Source: Nitrosospira multiformis (GTDB taxonomy: Bacteria > Pseudomonadota > Gammaproteobacteria > Burkholderiales > Nitrosomonadaceae). Taken from it: a DNA stretch of 64,000 nt. The notes below the pieces were generated by a model, which had not been told where the DNA came from, ran no database searches, and worked only from the letters and a program-made list of their open reading frames with translations. Position numbers and translations under genes: made by a program. The stretch lies in the NCBI RefSeq assembly GCF_900111585.1, contig NZ_FOHI01000001.1:591016-655015 (forward strand). Direction: 5' to 3'. How positions within the stretch are numbered: position 1 is the stretch's first letter; every line of letters begins with the position of its first letter. Positions 17,227 to 26,698 of this stretch are shown piece after piece.

Positions 17227-18894
17227 ATGCTCAAGTATCTCATCAACCAATCCAGGGTATTATTGGCAGGCGCTTCATTGGTCACAGTATTCCATGGTGC
17301 TTGCAGCGTGTTGCTCATCGCGCAGATCAGTTCCGCCCTTACCGCGACCGAGAGCGAACGCGGAACCCTGGCGCTTGTTTTTATTGCCACTGCCGTTGCC
17401 GTGATGCTGAGTTATGTAAGCGCAGCGATCCTTTTCGAGCGCCTGGGACAACGGGCGCATGCGGAATTGCGCAGTTTTGTCGCCAGAAAGGTGCTTGCCG
17501 CCGACTACCGTAATCTTGAAACGGTGGGAGCTGCGCGCATACAGTCGGCGCTCGCCGAGCATTGCACGCACGTTGCCGAATTCTTTGTGAGCTTTCCCGT
17601 CATCCTGATGAATGCCGTCATCGTCGCCGGATGTCTGCTTTATATGGCATGGCTTTCATGGCAAGTATTCATGCTCGCTATCCTTGTAGTCGGTCTGGGG
17701 TCCGTGGGATATCATCTTGCGCATCTGCGCGCAATACGTCACTTGAATATTGCGTCCGAAGAGCAGGACAAACTGTTTTCCTATTTTCGATCCCTGACCG
17801 ACGGGGCCAAGGAGCTTCGCCTCAATAACCGGAAGCGGAAGGCATTCTATGAGGATGTGCTGTCGGGCTCGATCGAAACCGTGCGCCGTGAAAGGACATT
17901 TGGAATGTCCGTCTTCGTCGCATCCGGTGGCTGGGCCCAATTCCTGCTCTATGTGTTTATCGGGATGGTACTATTCGCGCTGGTGAGTGATGGTCCTGAC
18001 CGCGCTCTGGTCATGACAGGCTACGCGCTGGTGTTCGTTTACATGGTGGGACCGCTCGAAGCGCTTCTGTTGAATATTCCCCGTGCCAATCTGGCCAAGG
18101 TTTCTGCGGAGCGGATCGAGGAAATAACTCGGGCGATGACGACTCAGGAGATCGAGACCGATTATTCTTCTCTCCCCAGCTTGCAGTCCCTCGCGCTCCG
18201 AGGCGTGTTGCACCGGTATTATCATGAACAGAGCGATGAATTGTTTACCCTCGGTCCCATAGATCTGGATTTCCGTCCCGGAGAGATTACTTTCCTGGTG
18301 GGAGGCAACGGCAGCGGCAAGACCACTTTGGCAAAATTGCTGGTTGGACTCTATCCGCCGGAGGAAGGCCAGATAGTTTTCAATGGGAAAGTGGTCGATG
18401 AAACAAACCGCGATCTCTACAGACAGCTTTTTTCGACAGTTTTTTCGGATTTTCATCTTTTCGATCGCTTGCTTGAAACGAGCAGGGTTGACCTGGATAA
18501 TGAAGGCAACCGGCTTTTAGCCAAACTGCACCTGCAAAACAAGGTTAAAGTACAGAACGGGGCTTTCACTACGCTTGCGCTTTCGCAAGGACAGCGCAAA
18601 CGTCTCGCTTTGGTGGTTGCCTATCTGGAGAATCGCCCGTTTTTTATATTCGACGAATGGGCGGCGGATCAGGACCCGGTATTCAAGGAGGTCTTTTACC
18701 GCGAGCTCCTTCCGGAATTGCGCGCCATGGGCAAGGCCGTACTGGTGATATCGCACGATGACCGTTACTTTCATCTTGCTGACCGGTTGATACGTATGGA
18801 GAGCGGATGTCTGACGTTCAATGGCTGCCCATCTCTGAAAGATGCCCTGCACGCAACCCCGGTCCCGCCGCTGGTACTTAATGGTGTGACATGA
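17227..18894 (+). CDS. Cyclic-peptide/siderophore ABC exporter, PvdE/SyrD family
   Basis: A 555-residue half-transporter with fused membrane and ATPase domains. Around six transmembrane helices (~10-280) are followed by an ATPase domain: Walker A GGNGSGKTT at ~359, signature LSQGQRKRL at ~452, and a Walker B-like FFIFDEWAADQDP at ~472-484. The atypical DEWAADQDP in place of the usual DEPT is characteristic of the PvdE/SyrD/YojI cyclic-peptide exporter group. It likely moves the peptide siderophore or its precursor across the inner membrane. It is the first gene of the plus-strand operon, 33 bp after a sigma-box-like element, and the PepSY gene follows 4 bp after its stop. Confidence 0.92.
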   Translation: MLKYLINQSRVLLAGASLVTVFHGACSVLLIAQISSALTATESERGTLALVFIATAVAVMLSYVSAAILFERLGQRAHAELRSFVARKVLAADYRNLETVGAARIQSALAEHCTHVAEFFVSFPVILMNAVIVAGCLLYMAWLSWQVFMLAILVVGLGSVGYHLAHLRAIRHLNIASEEQDKLFSYFRSLTDGAKELRLNNRKRKAFYEDVLSGSIETVRRERTFGMSVFVASGGWAQFLLYVFIGMVLFALVSDGPDRALVMTGYALVFVYMVGPLEALLLNIPRANLAKVSAERIEEITRAMTTQEIETDYSSLPSLQSLALRGVLHRYYHEQSDELFTLGPIDLDFRPGEITFLVGGNGSGKTTLAKLLVGLYPPEEGQIVFNGKVVDETNRDLYRQLFSTVFSDFHLFDRLLETSRVDLDNEGNRLLAKLHLQNKVKVQNGAFTTLALSQGQRKRLALVVAYLENRPFFIFDEWAADQDPVFKEVFYRELLPELRAMGKAVLVISHDDRYFHLADRLIRMESGCLTFNGCPSLKDALHATPVPPLVLNGVT

Positions 18895-18898
18895 AGCA

Positions 18899-20173
18899 AT
18901 GAAACGAATGATCACGGTGCCGCCGAGCGTAGCCGGAGCACAAGATACCCGACGCGCGGAGAAACTTTCGATCGGGCGCAATTTTCTAGTGCTGGCGCAC
19001 CGCTGGGCAGGTCTTCTATTGGCTGCATTTCTTTTCGTATCCGGCCTTACCGGCGCGGTCATCTCCTGGGATCATGAGCTGGATGAGTGGCTGAATCCTC
19101 AGCTCTTCGAGGCCCGGAATGCTGGCGGCATGCCACAGCCTCCACTGCTGCTGACCGACCGGCTGGAAGCAGCGGACCCCCGGTTACTGGTGACCTGGGT
19201 TCCACTCTCCGTCGAGCCGGGGCATAACATTGGGCTGGTAGTGAAGCCACGCCTCGATCCGGCAACAGGCACGGCCTTCGATCTGGATTTCAACCAGATA
19301 GCCCTCGACCCAGTTGATGGGGAAGTGCGCGGCAAGCGCATGTGGGGTGAAATTTCGCTCAGCCGTGAGAACCTGTTGCCGTTTCTATATAAGCTGCATT
19401 ACAGCATGCATATTCCGGATGGGTTTGGAATCGAGCTGGGTATCCTGTTCATGGGGACTCTCGCGATTATCTGGGCACTCGATTGCTTCATTGCTCTGTG
19501 GATTTCATTTCCCAAGGCGAGTGCATGGACCAAATCCTTCGCATTCCGCTGGCGGCAGGGAGGAGCAAGGCTGAACTTCGATCTGCATCGATCCGGTGGG
19601 GTGTGGGTATGGGGATTCCTGCTGGTTCTGGCCGTGACCGCCGTGTCGATGAATCTCAACCAGCAGGTCATGCGACCGCTGGTATCGCTGTTTTCGACGC
19701 TGTCGCCCAGCCCCTTTACACGTACTCCCAATCCTCCCGACCAGCCTATCGAGCCAATGGTGGATCGCCACACTATCCTGCAGCGTGCGATAACCGAAGC
19801 GGAAAAGCGCGGATGGAGCACGCCTCCTGGCGGCATATTTTATGATCCCGAGATAGGGGTTTATGGTGTCATCTTCTTCGAGCCGGGGAACGACCATGGC
19901 GATGCAGGGCTGGGGAACCCCTCGCTTTTCTTCGATGGCAAGGATGGAACATCCGTCGGAGCGAATGTGCCGGGTGAGGGCAGTGCGGGTGATATTTTCA
20001 TGCAGGCGCAGTTTCCGCTGCATTCCGGACGTATCGTCGGTCTTCCGGGTCGCATTTTCGTATCCGTCATGGGCCTGCTGGTGGCGATGCTGTCAGTTAC
20101 GGGAGTGATCATCTGGCAGAAGAAGCGCTGGGCGCGAAAGAAAATGCTGATGAAGGGAGCAGGAGAGGTATAG
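18899..20173 (+). CDS. PepSY-domain membrane protein, putative ferri-siderophore reductase component
   Basis: A 424-residue PepSY-associated transmembrane protein. The first helix carries the family motif LVLAHRWAGLLLAAFLFVSGLTG (~24-46), including the conserved HRW-G. Further helices lie near 180-205, 240-262 and 390-412, with periplasmic PepSY-like segments between. Related proteins, such as FpvG of the pyoverdine system, help reduce iron from imported ferri-siderophore in the periplasm; that assignment is by analogy. The start lies 4 bp after the exporter stop, so the two are probably co-transcribed. It converges on the minus-strand HTTM operon. Confidence 0.85.
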   Translation: MKRMITVPPSVAGAQDTRRAEKLSIGRNFLVLAHRWAGLLLAAFLFVSGLTGAVISWDHELDEWLNPQLFEARNAGGMPQPPLLLTDRLEAADPRLLVTWVPLSVEPGHNIGLVVKPRLDPATGTAFDLDFNQIALDPVDGEVRGKRMWGEISLSRENLLPFLYKLHYSMHIPDGFGIELGILFMGTLAIIWALDCFIALWISFPKASAWTKSFAFRWRQGGARLNFDLHRSGGVWVWGFLLVLAVTAVSMNLNQQVMRPLVSLFSTLSPSPFTRTPNPPDQPIEPMVDRHTILQRAITEAEKRGWSTPPGGIFYDPEIGVYGVIFFEPGNDHGDAGLGNPSLFFDGKDGTSVGANVPGEGSAGDIFMQAQFPLHSGRIVGLPGRIFVSVMGLLVAMLSVTGVIIWQKKRWARKKMLMKGAGEV

Positions 20174-20237
20174 CTGTATTGCCCTGATTTTTGTCGTTTC
20201 CGCACCTTTCTGATTTTCGGAAAAAACGCCTTTACCG

Positions 20238-20636
20238 TCATTGGTGCGGAATCATTTTTCTGCCCAGTAACGATAGAGCCACTCTGCGGCCGGCCGCGAG
20301 CACAGGATAAACCACCTCAGCGGCATTTCTGTTGCGGAACAGGAATTTGTTCAGTCTTCCAAAAGGTCCCCTGTCAGCACTGAGTATGGAGAGAAGGTGC
20401 ATCGCATTGGCCCCGTGGTAATAATGCCTCTGCCATATCACGACCATGCCTTCATTGATTTCCATGCCTTGGGCCCGCAACTCCGCGACCAGATCAGGCC
20501 TTGTCCGGGCGTCGATGAGTTCTATCCCGCCTATATTCTTCCGTAAAGCGTAAAGCTTCACAAACGCCGCACAAAAAGGGCATTCCCCGTCATAAATGAT
20601 GGAGAGGCGATTTGAATCACTCGCAGTTGCTGTCAT
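20238..20636 (-). CDS. DCC-family thiol-disulfide oxidoreductase-like protein (DUF393)
   Basis: A 132-residue small protein beginning with the family motif IIYDGECPFCAAFV: D-G-x-C-P-x-C with two Cys in a CPFC arrangement, as expected for the DCC/DUF393 family. The rest (WQRHYYHGANAMHLLSIL, a basic C-terminus) is also family-like. It overlaps the HTTM gene stop region by 4 bp (20633-20636) and is the last gene of the four-gene operon. DCC proteins often sit beside HTTM/VKGC-like membrane proteins, but the redox substrate is unknown. Confidence 0.85.
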   Translation of the reverse strand: MTATASDSNRLSIIYDGECPFCAAFVKLYALRKNIGGIELIDARTRPDLVAELRAQGMEINEGMVVIWQRHYYHGANAMHLLSILSADRGPFGRLNKFLFRNRNAAEVVYPVLAAGRRVALSLLGRKMIPHQ

Positions 20637-21466
20637 ATCCAGCCCATCCAGTTTCGAACCGCCGAATTAGCTAGCATGACAGCCGGATAAGTCGCGAGAA
20701 AAGGCCAGACGAACGCGTTCAATCCCATGAAGTAGGCATTGGCAAAATGAAAAAGGGCGAAGCAGCAAAGACTTGCAATCGCCACGCCGGGGGGTGCCAA
20801 TAGAACGAGTGGAAACAGCATTTCCGTCCCGATAGTCAGCCAGCATACGAACTTACAGAAGGCGGGCCGCTCTGCGGCAAAACTCGCGGCAAGGGAGTGT
20901 CCGTATGTTCGAGTTTTCATCACACCGAGCAACGCATTTCCATCTCGCCAGACCGGCGAAACAACCTTAGCGGCGCCGGCAACAAAATAGGCGAGGACCG
21001 CTTGACCGCTGATGGCAAAAACACCAGAGGCCGCCAGGTTCATGTCATCCAGCGCAAGGCCGGCGGAAATGATGGCAACACCTGCGGCAATGACCATTCC
21101 CATCTGATCCGAGCCATCGCCACCGAACCACGTGCGGCGTGACATGTAGAAGCATGAAAGCAGAATGAGCAGGCTGCACGGCAAATCCGCAGGACTAGGG
21201 TAGGGGATCAGCAGCAGAAGCCCTGCGGCAATACGGCATACCAGGACAGCAATTACAGCGGATTCCGCATACACATGATGGCGAACGGATACGGGGATTA
21301 AAAGACGTGGGCGCAGGCGCAGGATATTCCATGTGAGCAAGCCATCGGATCGAAATAGGTGAAGGTTGGCAAACCATTCCGCTGCGGAAAGGAGGGCCCA
21401 TGCGGCCAATAGAGTCTTGGTGATGAGAAGGCATAAGGCGATGTCCGCCATGCCTTCAGTTACCAT
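20633..21466 (-). CDS. HTTM-like multi-pass membrane protein (gamma-carboxylase-like fold)
   Basis: A 277-residue integral membrane protein with roughly six to eight hydrophobic helices and short polar loops (SRRTWFGGDGSDQMG, AKVVSPVWRDGNALLG). The layout, and the AAKxxSPxWRDG plus FHxxxxxFMGLNAFVWPFLATYP segments, resemble HTTM domains, which are related to vitamin K-dependent gamma-carboxylase. Overlaps of 7 bp with the upstream gene and 4 bp with the DCC gene indicate translational coupling. In this context it may modify or export the peptide encoded at the operon's head, but no substrate is shown. Confidence 0.75.
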   Translation of the reverse strand: MVTEGMADIALCLLITKTLLAAWALLSAAEWFANLHLFRSDGLLTWNILRLRPRLLIPVSVRHHVYAESAVIAVLVCRIAAGLLLLIPYPSPADLPCSLLILLSCFYMSRRTWFGGDGSDQMGMVIAAGVAIISAGLALDDMNLAASGVFAISGQAVLAYFVAGAAKVVSPVWRDGNALLGVMKTRTYGHSLAASFAAERPAFCKFVCWLTIGTEMLFPLVLLAPPGVAIASLCCFALFHFANAYFMGLNAFVWPFLATYPAVMLANSAVRNWMGWI

Positions 21467-21975
21467 CGGCTATGAAAACTGGAAAGGAATGAGCATTCCA
21501 GTTCCCGCTCAAGGTGCCCTGTAGACTCGATAATCGCGATTTGAAATTCGGCAGCGTCCGGCTCGGCCGGCACAGCATGGGCTGCGTAATGCAAAAGAAG
21601 GAGGTAGGGGACAGTGAAAGGAAGTCCGGAGGGTCCTACATCGTCGTGTTTCAATAACAGCTTTATTGCCTGAATCGCATCGGTCAGAATCTTCGATGCG
21701 CGCTTCTGTGGATTCCACAAGTACGCCAATTTCGGACGCGGTGGATAAACAGCCACGCTTTTCCAGTCTGTCAGCCGCCCATCGCGGTAACGCTCCCTTA
21801 TAACCAGGTGATAATCCCTGACCCCAGGATTAGGCGCAAAGAATGTCCAGCGCGGAATGATATGGAGTCCGTTAAACCGGTTGATGACGGACTGGAAGCG
21901 CGAGTTTTGCGCCAATAATGTGACTACCAGCCAAAGAGTCACTACCGAATAAAGCAGGATAGAGACTAATGACAT
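21460..21975 (-). CDS. Membrane-anchored protein of unknown function in the HTTM operon
   Basis: A 171-residue protein with one N-terminal membrane helix (~3-23, LVSILLYSVVTLWLVVTLLA) and a soluble remainder. The segment HIIPRWTFFAPNPGVRDYHLVIRE is conspicuous, and similar 'P-x-W-x-FF-AP-x-P' segments accompany HTTM proteins. There is no Cys pair and no enzyme motif I recognise. It begins 12 bp after the small peptide gene stop and overlaps the HTTM gene by 7 bp, so the three are almost certainly one operon. An accessory or anchor subunit of the HTTM protein is the simplest guess. Confidence 0.75.
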   Translation of the reverse strand: MSLVSILLYSVVTLWLVVTLLAQNSRFQSVINRFNGLHIIPRWTFFAPNPGVRDYHLVIRERYRDGRLTDWKSVAVYPPRPKLAYLWNPQKRASKILTDAIQAIKLLLKHDDVGPSGLPFTVPYLLLLHYAAHAVPAEPDAAEFQIAIIESTGHLERELECSFLSSFHSRW

Positions 21976-21987
21976 GGTGAGTTCATA

Positions 21988-22203
21988 TCAGCTAAGCGCG
22001 TTCTCGCGAAGTTTCATGAGTACGCCCAGCGACAGGCCCTCTCCCCCTGATAAGCCTGCATTATCACCCGCTACAGCCGTGCCGGCATTACCAATGGGTA
22101 TCACGATCTGCTCATATTTGTCGGACGTATCGGACGTCATTCTTCTTGCTTCTATAACGGCATCCAGTCCCGCAAGTTCCGCCTCGGCAAGTTTTGTCAT
22201 CAT
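21988..22203 (-). CDS. Small Cys-free Gly/Ala-rich peptide at the head of the HTTM operon (possible precursor peptide)
   Basis: A 71-residue peptide. The N-terminal half is charged and helical (KLAEAELAGLDAVIEARR), followed by a Gly/Ala-rich segment (GNAGTAVAGDNAGLSGG) and a C-terminal tail EGLSLGVLMKLRENALS after a Gly-Gly pair at 53-54. No Cys, Trp or Phe is present. Two Met codons start it; GGAGGA at 22204-22209 directly abuts the first, so the second (22200) may be the real start. The leader/GG/core layout and tight linkage to membrane and redox genes suggest a modified or exported peptide, but this is inference; a small structural protein is the alternative. Confidence 0.6.
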   Translation of the reverse strand: MMTKLAEAELAGLDAVIEARRMTSDTSDKYEQIVIPIGNAGTAVAGDNAGLSGGEGLSLGVLMKLRENALS

Positions 22204-22209
22204 TCCTCC
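22204..22209 (-). promoter_or_regulatory. Strong ribosome binding site of the 71-residue peptide
   Basis: GGAGGA on the minus strand abuts the first ATG (22203) and lies 3 nt from the second (22200). Such a full Shine-Dalgarno supports the small gene as genuine. Confidence 0.65.
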
Positions 22210-22386
22210 ATAGTCAAGATATTCTAAATTTAATGTCAGCCGGAAAAGCGCAGCAGGGCTTTATCTGGAAATCTGATTAAGTGTAGTACAACTTGTGCGC
22301 CATGTACGCTGCTGTGAGCTCCGCTGCTGTAAAGGAATGAAAGGGGATCGCAATGGATGGCGCCTGTTAATGGACCCGGAGGGAAA

Positions 22387-23460
<1,074 letters not shown>

Positions 23461-23476
23461 TTACCGTGATGCAAAC

Positions 23477-23505
23477 AAAAAAGCCCTATCGGCTGATAGG
23501 GCTTT
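23477..23505 (-). terminator. Rho-independent terminator between rpmA and obgE
   Basis: On the minus strand, an 11-bp perfect stem (AAAGCCCTATC / GATAGGGCTTT) with a 4-nt loop is followed by a run of T. It lies 18 bp after the rpmA stop and 25 bp before the obgE start. Confidence 0.85.
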
Positions 23506-23523
23506 CCTGAGAAATAAAATAAA

Positions 23524-23781
23524 TTAAGCCGGGATAATGCTTACTGTCTTGCGCTGTGGCAACCCTTTGACCGTGAAGTTTACCCTGCCGTCCACCTTCG
23601 CGAACAGTGTGTGATCCTTGCCCATTCCAACATTCTCGCCCGGATGAACTCTTGTGCCGCGCTGGCGGATGATGATACTGCCAGCCGGAATCAGCTCACC
23701 GCCAAAGCGTTTCACGCCAAGGCGCTTGGAATTGGAGTCTCGCCCGTTACGGGAACTGCCACCTGCTTTTTTATGTGCCAT
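23524..23781 (-). CDS. rpmA: 50S ribosomal protein L27
   Basis: An 85-residue ribosomal protein L27. It opens [22 protein letters not shown], the standard L27 N-terminus that reaches the peptidyl-transferase centre, and continues [18 protein letters not shown]. It sits 12 bp after rplU and is followed by a terminator. Confidence 0.98.
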   Translation of the reverse strand: MAHKKAGGSSRNGRDSNSKRLGVKRFGGELIPAGSIIIRQRGTRVHPGENVGMGKDHTLFAKVDGRVNFTVKGLPQRKTVSIIPA

Positions 23782-23793
23782 GCCAAACTCTCC

Positions 23794-24105
23794 TTATACC
23801 GAAATACCGGTAATCTGAATTTCGGTGTAGTTCTGCCGGTGCCCCTGCTGCTTCCGATAGTGTTTGCGCCGGCGCATCTTGAAAATACGGACTTTGTCAT
23901 GCCTGCCTTGCTCCAGTACGGTTGCTTTGACAGAAGCGCCGCTTACCAAGGGTTTCCCCAGCGAAATATTGTCGCCGTCAGCAACCATCAATACCTGGTC
24001 GATCAGAAGTTCGCTTCCGATTTCTGCTGGTACCTGTTCTATTTTGAGTTTTAAGCCGTTTTCGACCCGGTACTGCTTCCCGCCGGTTTTTATGACTGCG
24101 TACAT
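23794..24105 (-). CDS. rplU: 50S ribosomal protein L21
   Basis: A 103-residue ribosomal protein L21. It starts [17 protein letters not shown] and has the basic [20 protein letters not shown]-binding segment, ending EIQITGISV. It is first in the rplU-rpmA pair and divergent from ispB. Confidence 0.98.
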   Translation of the reverse strand: MYAVIKTGGKQYRVENGLKLKIEQVPAEIGSELLIDQVLMVADGDNISLGKPLVSGASVKATVLEQGRHDKVRIFKMRRRKHYRKQQGHRQNYTEIQITGISV

Positions 24106-24297
24106 GATGAAATCCTGTTTATTGCGCCCGCCAGGGAGCCATGAAAAGAAGTAGACGCGGATTATACAGAGTCACCCACTTAAGGTAAAGGTCTGTTGTG
24201 GATGAGTTTTGTGTCCCGATCCGAGTTTTGCCTGTTTTCGAACTTGACACGTTGGCGGCGACATTTCTACCATGGCATCTTTTTTGCAGGAACCTCC

Positions 24298-25266
24298 GTG
24301 TCAATTGAACGTATCAGAAGCCTGATTGCCCCCGATATGGGCAGGGTGGATACCGTAATTCGTGAAAAACTCCATTCGGAGGTCGTGCTCATCCGGCAGG
24401 TAAGCGAATATATCATCAACAGCGGCGGGAAGCGTCTACGGCCCGCTTTGGTAATCCTGTCAGCAGGCGCGTTCGGTTATACCGGACAATACCATTACAA
24501 TCTTGCTGCCATCGTGGAATTCATCCATACGGCAACCCTTCTGCATGACGACGTTGTGGATGCTTCCGAACTGAGGCGAAGCAAGGCGACTGCAAATGCC
24601 CTGTTCGGAAATGCCGCCAGTGTATTGGTCGGGGATTTTCTATATTCCCGGGCATTCCAGATGATGGTCGAGGTGGATAATATGCGGGTCATGCGGGTAT
24701 TGGCCGATGCAACCAACACGATTGCTGAAGGCGAAGTGTTGCAACTGCTCAATGTTCGTGATCCGGACGTTGATGAGGAAAATTACCTGCGCGTGATTCG
24801 CTATAAGACCGCGAAGCTGTTCGAAGCTGCAACGCGGCTCGGTGCGATCCTAGGTAATGCCACGCCAGCGGAAGAAGAGGCGATGGCCGTGTATGGCATG
24901 CATCTCGGCACCGCATTCCAACTTACCGATGACATGCTGGACTATTCCGGAGATTATCAGGAAACCGGCAAGAATCTGGGTGACGATCTGGCAGAAGGCA
25001 AGCCTACCCTGCCGTTGATCTATGCCATGAAAACAGGATCGAGCGCCCAGGCGGAGATTATACGCAGCGCCATCGAGCAGGGAGGCGAAGGGGGGTTTCA
25101 GCCCGTGCTGGAAGTTATCCAGCAGACCGGCGCATTGGATTATGCCAGACAACGAGCACAGGCCGAATCCGAGATCGCGTCCAATATGATTTCCTCACTG
25201 CCGGATTCAGACTACAAGCAATGCCTGCTGGATCTGAGCACCTTTGCGGTGGCGAGAAATTATTAA
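24298..25266 (+). CDS. ispB: Octaprenyl diphosphate synthase
   Basis: A trans-polyprenyl diphosphate synthase making the ubiquinone side chain. It has the two aspartate-rich motifs HDDVVD (first DDxxD) and FQLTDDMLDYSGD (second), and the substrate segment INSGGKRLRPALVIL. I chose the GTG at 24298: it has AGGA 7 nt upstream and gives 322 residues, matching the E. coli enzyme length. An in-frame upstream start at 24196 would add a non-family N-terminus. It is divergent from rplU, the usual arrangement. Confidence 0.94.
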   Translation: MSIERIRSLIAPDMGRVDTVIREKLHSEVVLIRQVSEYIINSGGKRLRPALVILSAGAFGYTGQYHYNLAAIVEFIHTATLLHDDVVDASELRRSKATANALFGNAASVLVGDFLYSRAFQMMVEVDNMRVMRVLADATNTIAEGEVLQLLNVRDPDVDEENYLRVIRYKTAKLFEAATRLGAILGNATPAEEEAMAVYGMHLGTAFQLTDDMLDYSGDYQETGKNLGDDLAEGKPTLPLIYAMKTGSSAQAEIIRSAIEQGGEGGFQPVLEVIQQTGALDYARQRAQAESEIASNMISSLPDSDYKQCLLDLSTFAVARNY

Positions 25267-25424
25267 TAGTTTTATCTGGACCTAATTCGCCTGCTTGGCA
25301 GGGGCGCGGTGGCACAGTCACCGCGCTAATTTGGATTGCTCCGAAACCCCTTCCTGCGTACAATTGCAGCCCACGTGCCTGACATGAATTGCTCCAGGCA
25401 TCGCCAGTATCAAAATTGATTTTT

Positions 25425-25502
<78 letters not shown>

Positions 25503-25609
25503 TCGGTTTGTTCACATTGGCGTTTTCGACTACTTTTACTGGAAACGCTGTCATATGCAGAATATCTGCGTCATTCATTCCTGACTGTATGCAAGCCGAT
25601 CAGATTTGA

Positions 25610-25659
25610 CCCTCTCCCCTGGCCCTCTCCCCCTTGTGGGAGAGGGCCAGGGGAGAGGG
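25610..25659. repeat. Perfect 22-bp inverted repeat hairpin of CCCTCTCCCC type
   Basis: Two 22-nt arms (25610-25631 and 25638-25659) are perfect reverse complements around a 6-nt loop, CCTTGT. The arm starts CCCTCTCCCCTGGCCC. No T-run follows, so it is not a classical terminator; it resembles dispersed palindromic repeats found between genes in many proteobacteria. It lies between tRNA-Pro and the PP0621-like gene. Confidence 0.9.
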
Positions 25660-25778
25660 TGGATTCGGTGGATTTTTATCTCCCCTCAAGCTTGCACACT
25701 ATTGCATAAGCGGTAGAATGCCGTACATGTCATTTAACTGCTTGCCGCCGGTTTCGATGCCGCAATGGAGATTCCACC

Positions 25779-26021
25779 TTGGGTAGAATCCTGTTCTTCG
25801 CCCTTATTGCCCTTCTTTTTTTCTGGGTAATAAGGAGCTACCGTCGCGCTCTCAAAAAACGTGAGGAGATGCATAAACAGCCTCAATCTCTCGAAGGTGA
25901 GGATATGGTCCGATGTGTCTACTGCGGCGTTCATTTACCCAGAAGCGAAAGTATTACTTCGGAAGGCAGGTTTTTCTGCAGCGATGAGCATCGGCGACTG
26001 CACCTGCAATCTGAATCGTGA
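25779..26021 (+). CDS. PP0621-family small membrane-anchored protein
   Basis: An 80-residue protein with one N-terminal membrane helix (~3-18, RILFFALIALLFFWVI), a basic stretch (YRRALKKREE) and a C-terminal zinc-ribbon-like part with CVYCG and a third Cys in FFCSDEH. This matches the PP0621 family found just upstream of ampD in betaproteobacteria. The start is TTG with GGAG 8 nt upstream. The stop overlaps an in-frame GTG of the ampD frame. Function unknown. Confidence 0.8.
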   Translation: MGRILFFALIALLFFWVIRSYRRALKKREEMHKQPQSLEGEDMVRCVYCGVHLPRSESITSEGRFFCSDEHRRLHLQSES

Positions 26022-26092
26022 ACCCGCCGGTACAAATGGGTTACAGCCGGCAAAATAACGTGGCGGGCGGTGTCCGACAGGATGAGTTCCTC

Positions 26093-26638
26093 ATGCAGGT
26101 CGACGCAACGGGATGTGCGAACGGCATCCGCTTCATCGCATCACCCAATTTTGACGAACGGCCGGTCGGGTGCGCGATTTCACTGCTCGTGATCCACAAC
26201 ATCAGCCTTCCTCCCGATCAGTTTGGCGGGGACGGTGTAGCCGAGTTATTCACCAACAAGCTTGATCCGGAAGCTCACCCCTACTACCGCACCATTCACG
26301 GCCTCAAGGTTTCCAGTCACTTTTATATTCGCCGGACAGGAGAGGTCATTCAATTCGTCCCGTGCGAAAAACGCGCCTGGCATGCGGGGGAGTCCTGCTG
26401 GCAGGGCCGGAGCCGGTGTAATGACTTTTCCATCGGCGTCGAGCTCGAGGGCACCGATTCGCAGCCTTTCACCGATTCTCAATACAGAATGCTGGTCGAG
26501 CTCACGCTGGAACTGCAAAAGGCGTATCCCATCAAGCACATCGCAGGGCATTCCGACATTGCCCCGGGTCGCAAGACTGACCCGGGCCCCTGTTTCGACT
26601 GGGAGCGTTACCGCACCGCCCTCGCTGCCCCGCGTTAA
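26093..26638 (+). CDS. ampD: 1,6-anhydro-N-acetylmuramyl-L-alanine amidase AmpD
   Basis: A cytoplasmic Zn amidase of peptidoglycan recycling. Zn-binding and catalytic segments are visible: LVIHNISLPP (first His), SSHFYIRRTGEVIQFVP, AWHAGES, NDFSIGVELEG, and GHSDIAPGRKTDPGPCF. Starting at ATG 26093 gives 181 residues and the family-like opening MQVDATGCANGIRFIASPNFDERP, close to E. coli AmpD in length. An upstream GTG at 26018 overlaps the previous stop and would add 25 residues. It is coupled to the PP0621-like gene. Confidence 0.95.
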   Translation: MQVDATGCANGIRFIASPNFDERPVGCAISLLVIHNISLPPDQFGGDGVAELFTNKLDPEAHPYYRTIHGLKVSSHFYIRRTGEVIQFVPCEKRAWHAGESCWQGRSRCNDFSIGVELEGTDSQPFTDSQYRMLVELTLELQKAYPIKHIAGHSDIAPGRKTDPGPCFDWERYRTALAAPR

Positions 26639-26698
26639 GCCTTATTTCGAGTCTTGCGCAGCCTCTTGGCTATAAACATCGGAAAAAAATCCCATCCG

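Noticed and set aside
17154-17513. 119-codon plus-strand frame starting upstream of the exporter
   Set aside because: It runs in a different frame through the exporter's 5' end and has no family similarity; the duplicated TGACATGAACCG creates the ATG.
25610-25659. Rho-independent terminator for the tRNA gene
   Set aside because: No T-run follows either arm.
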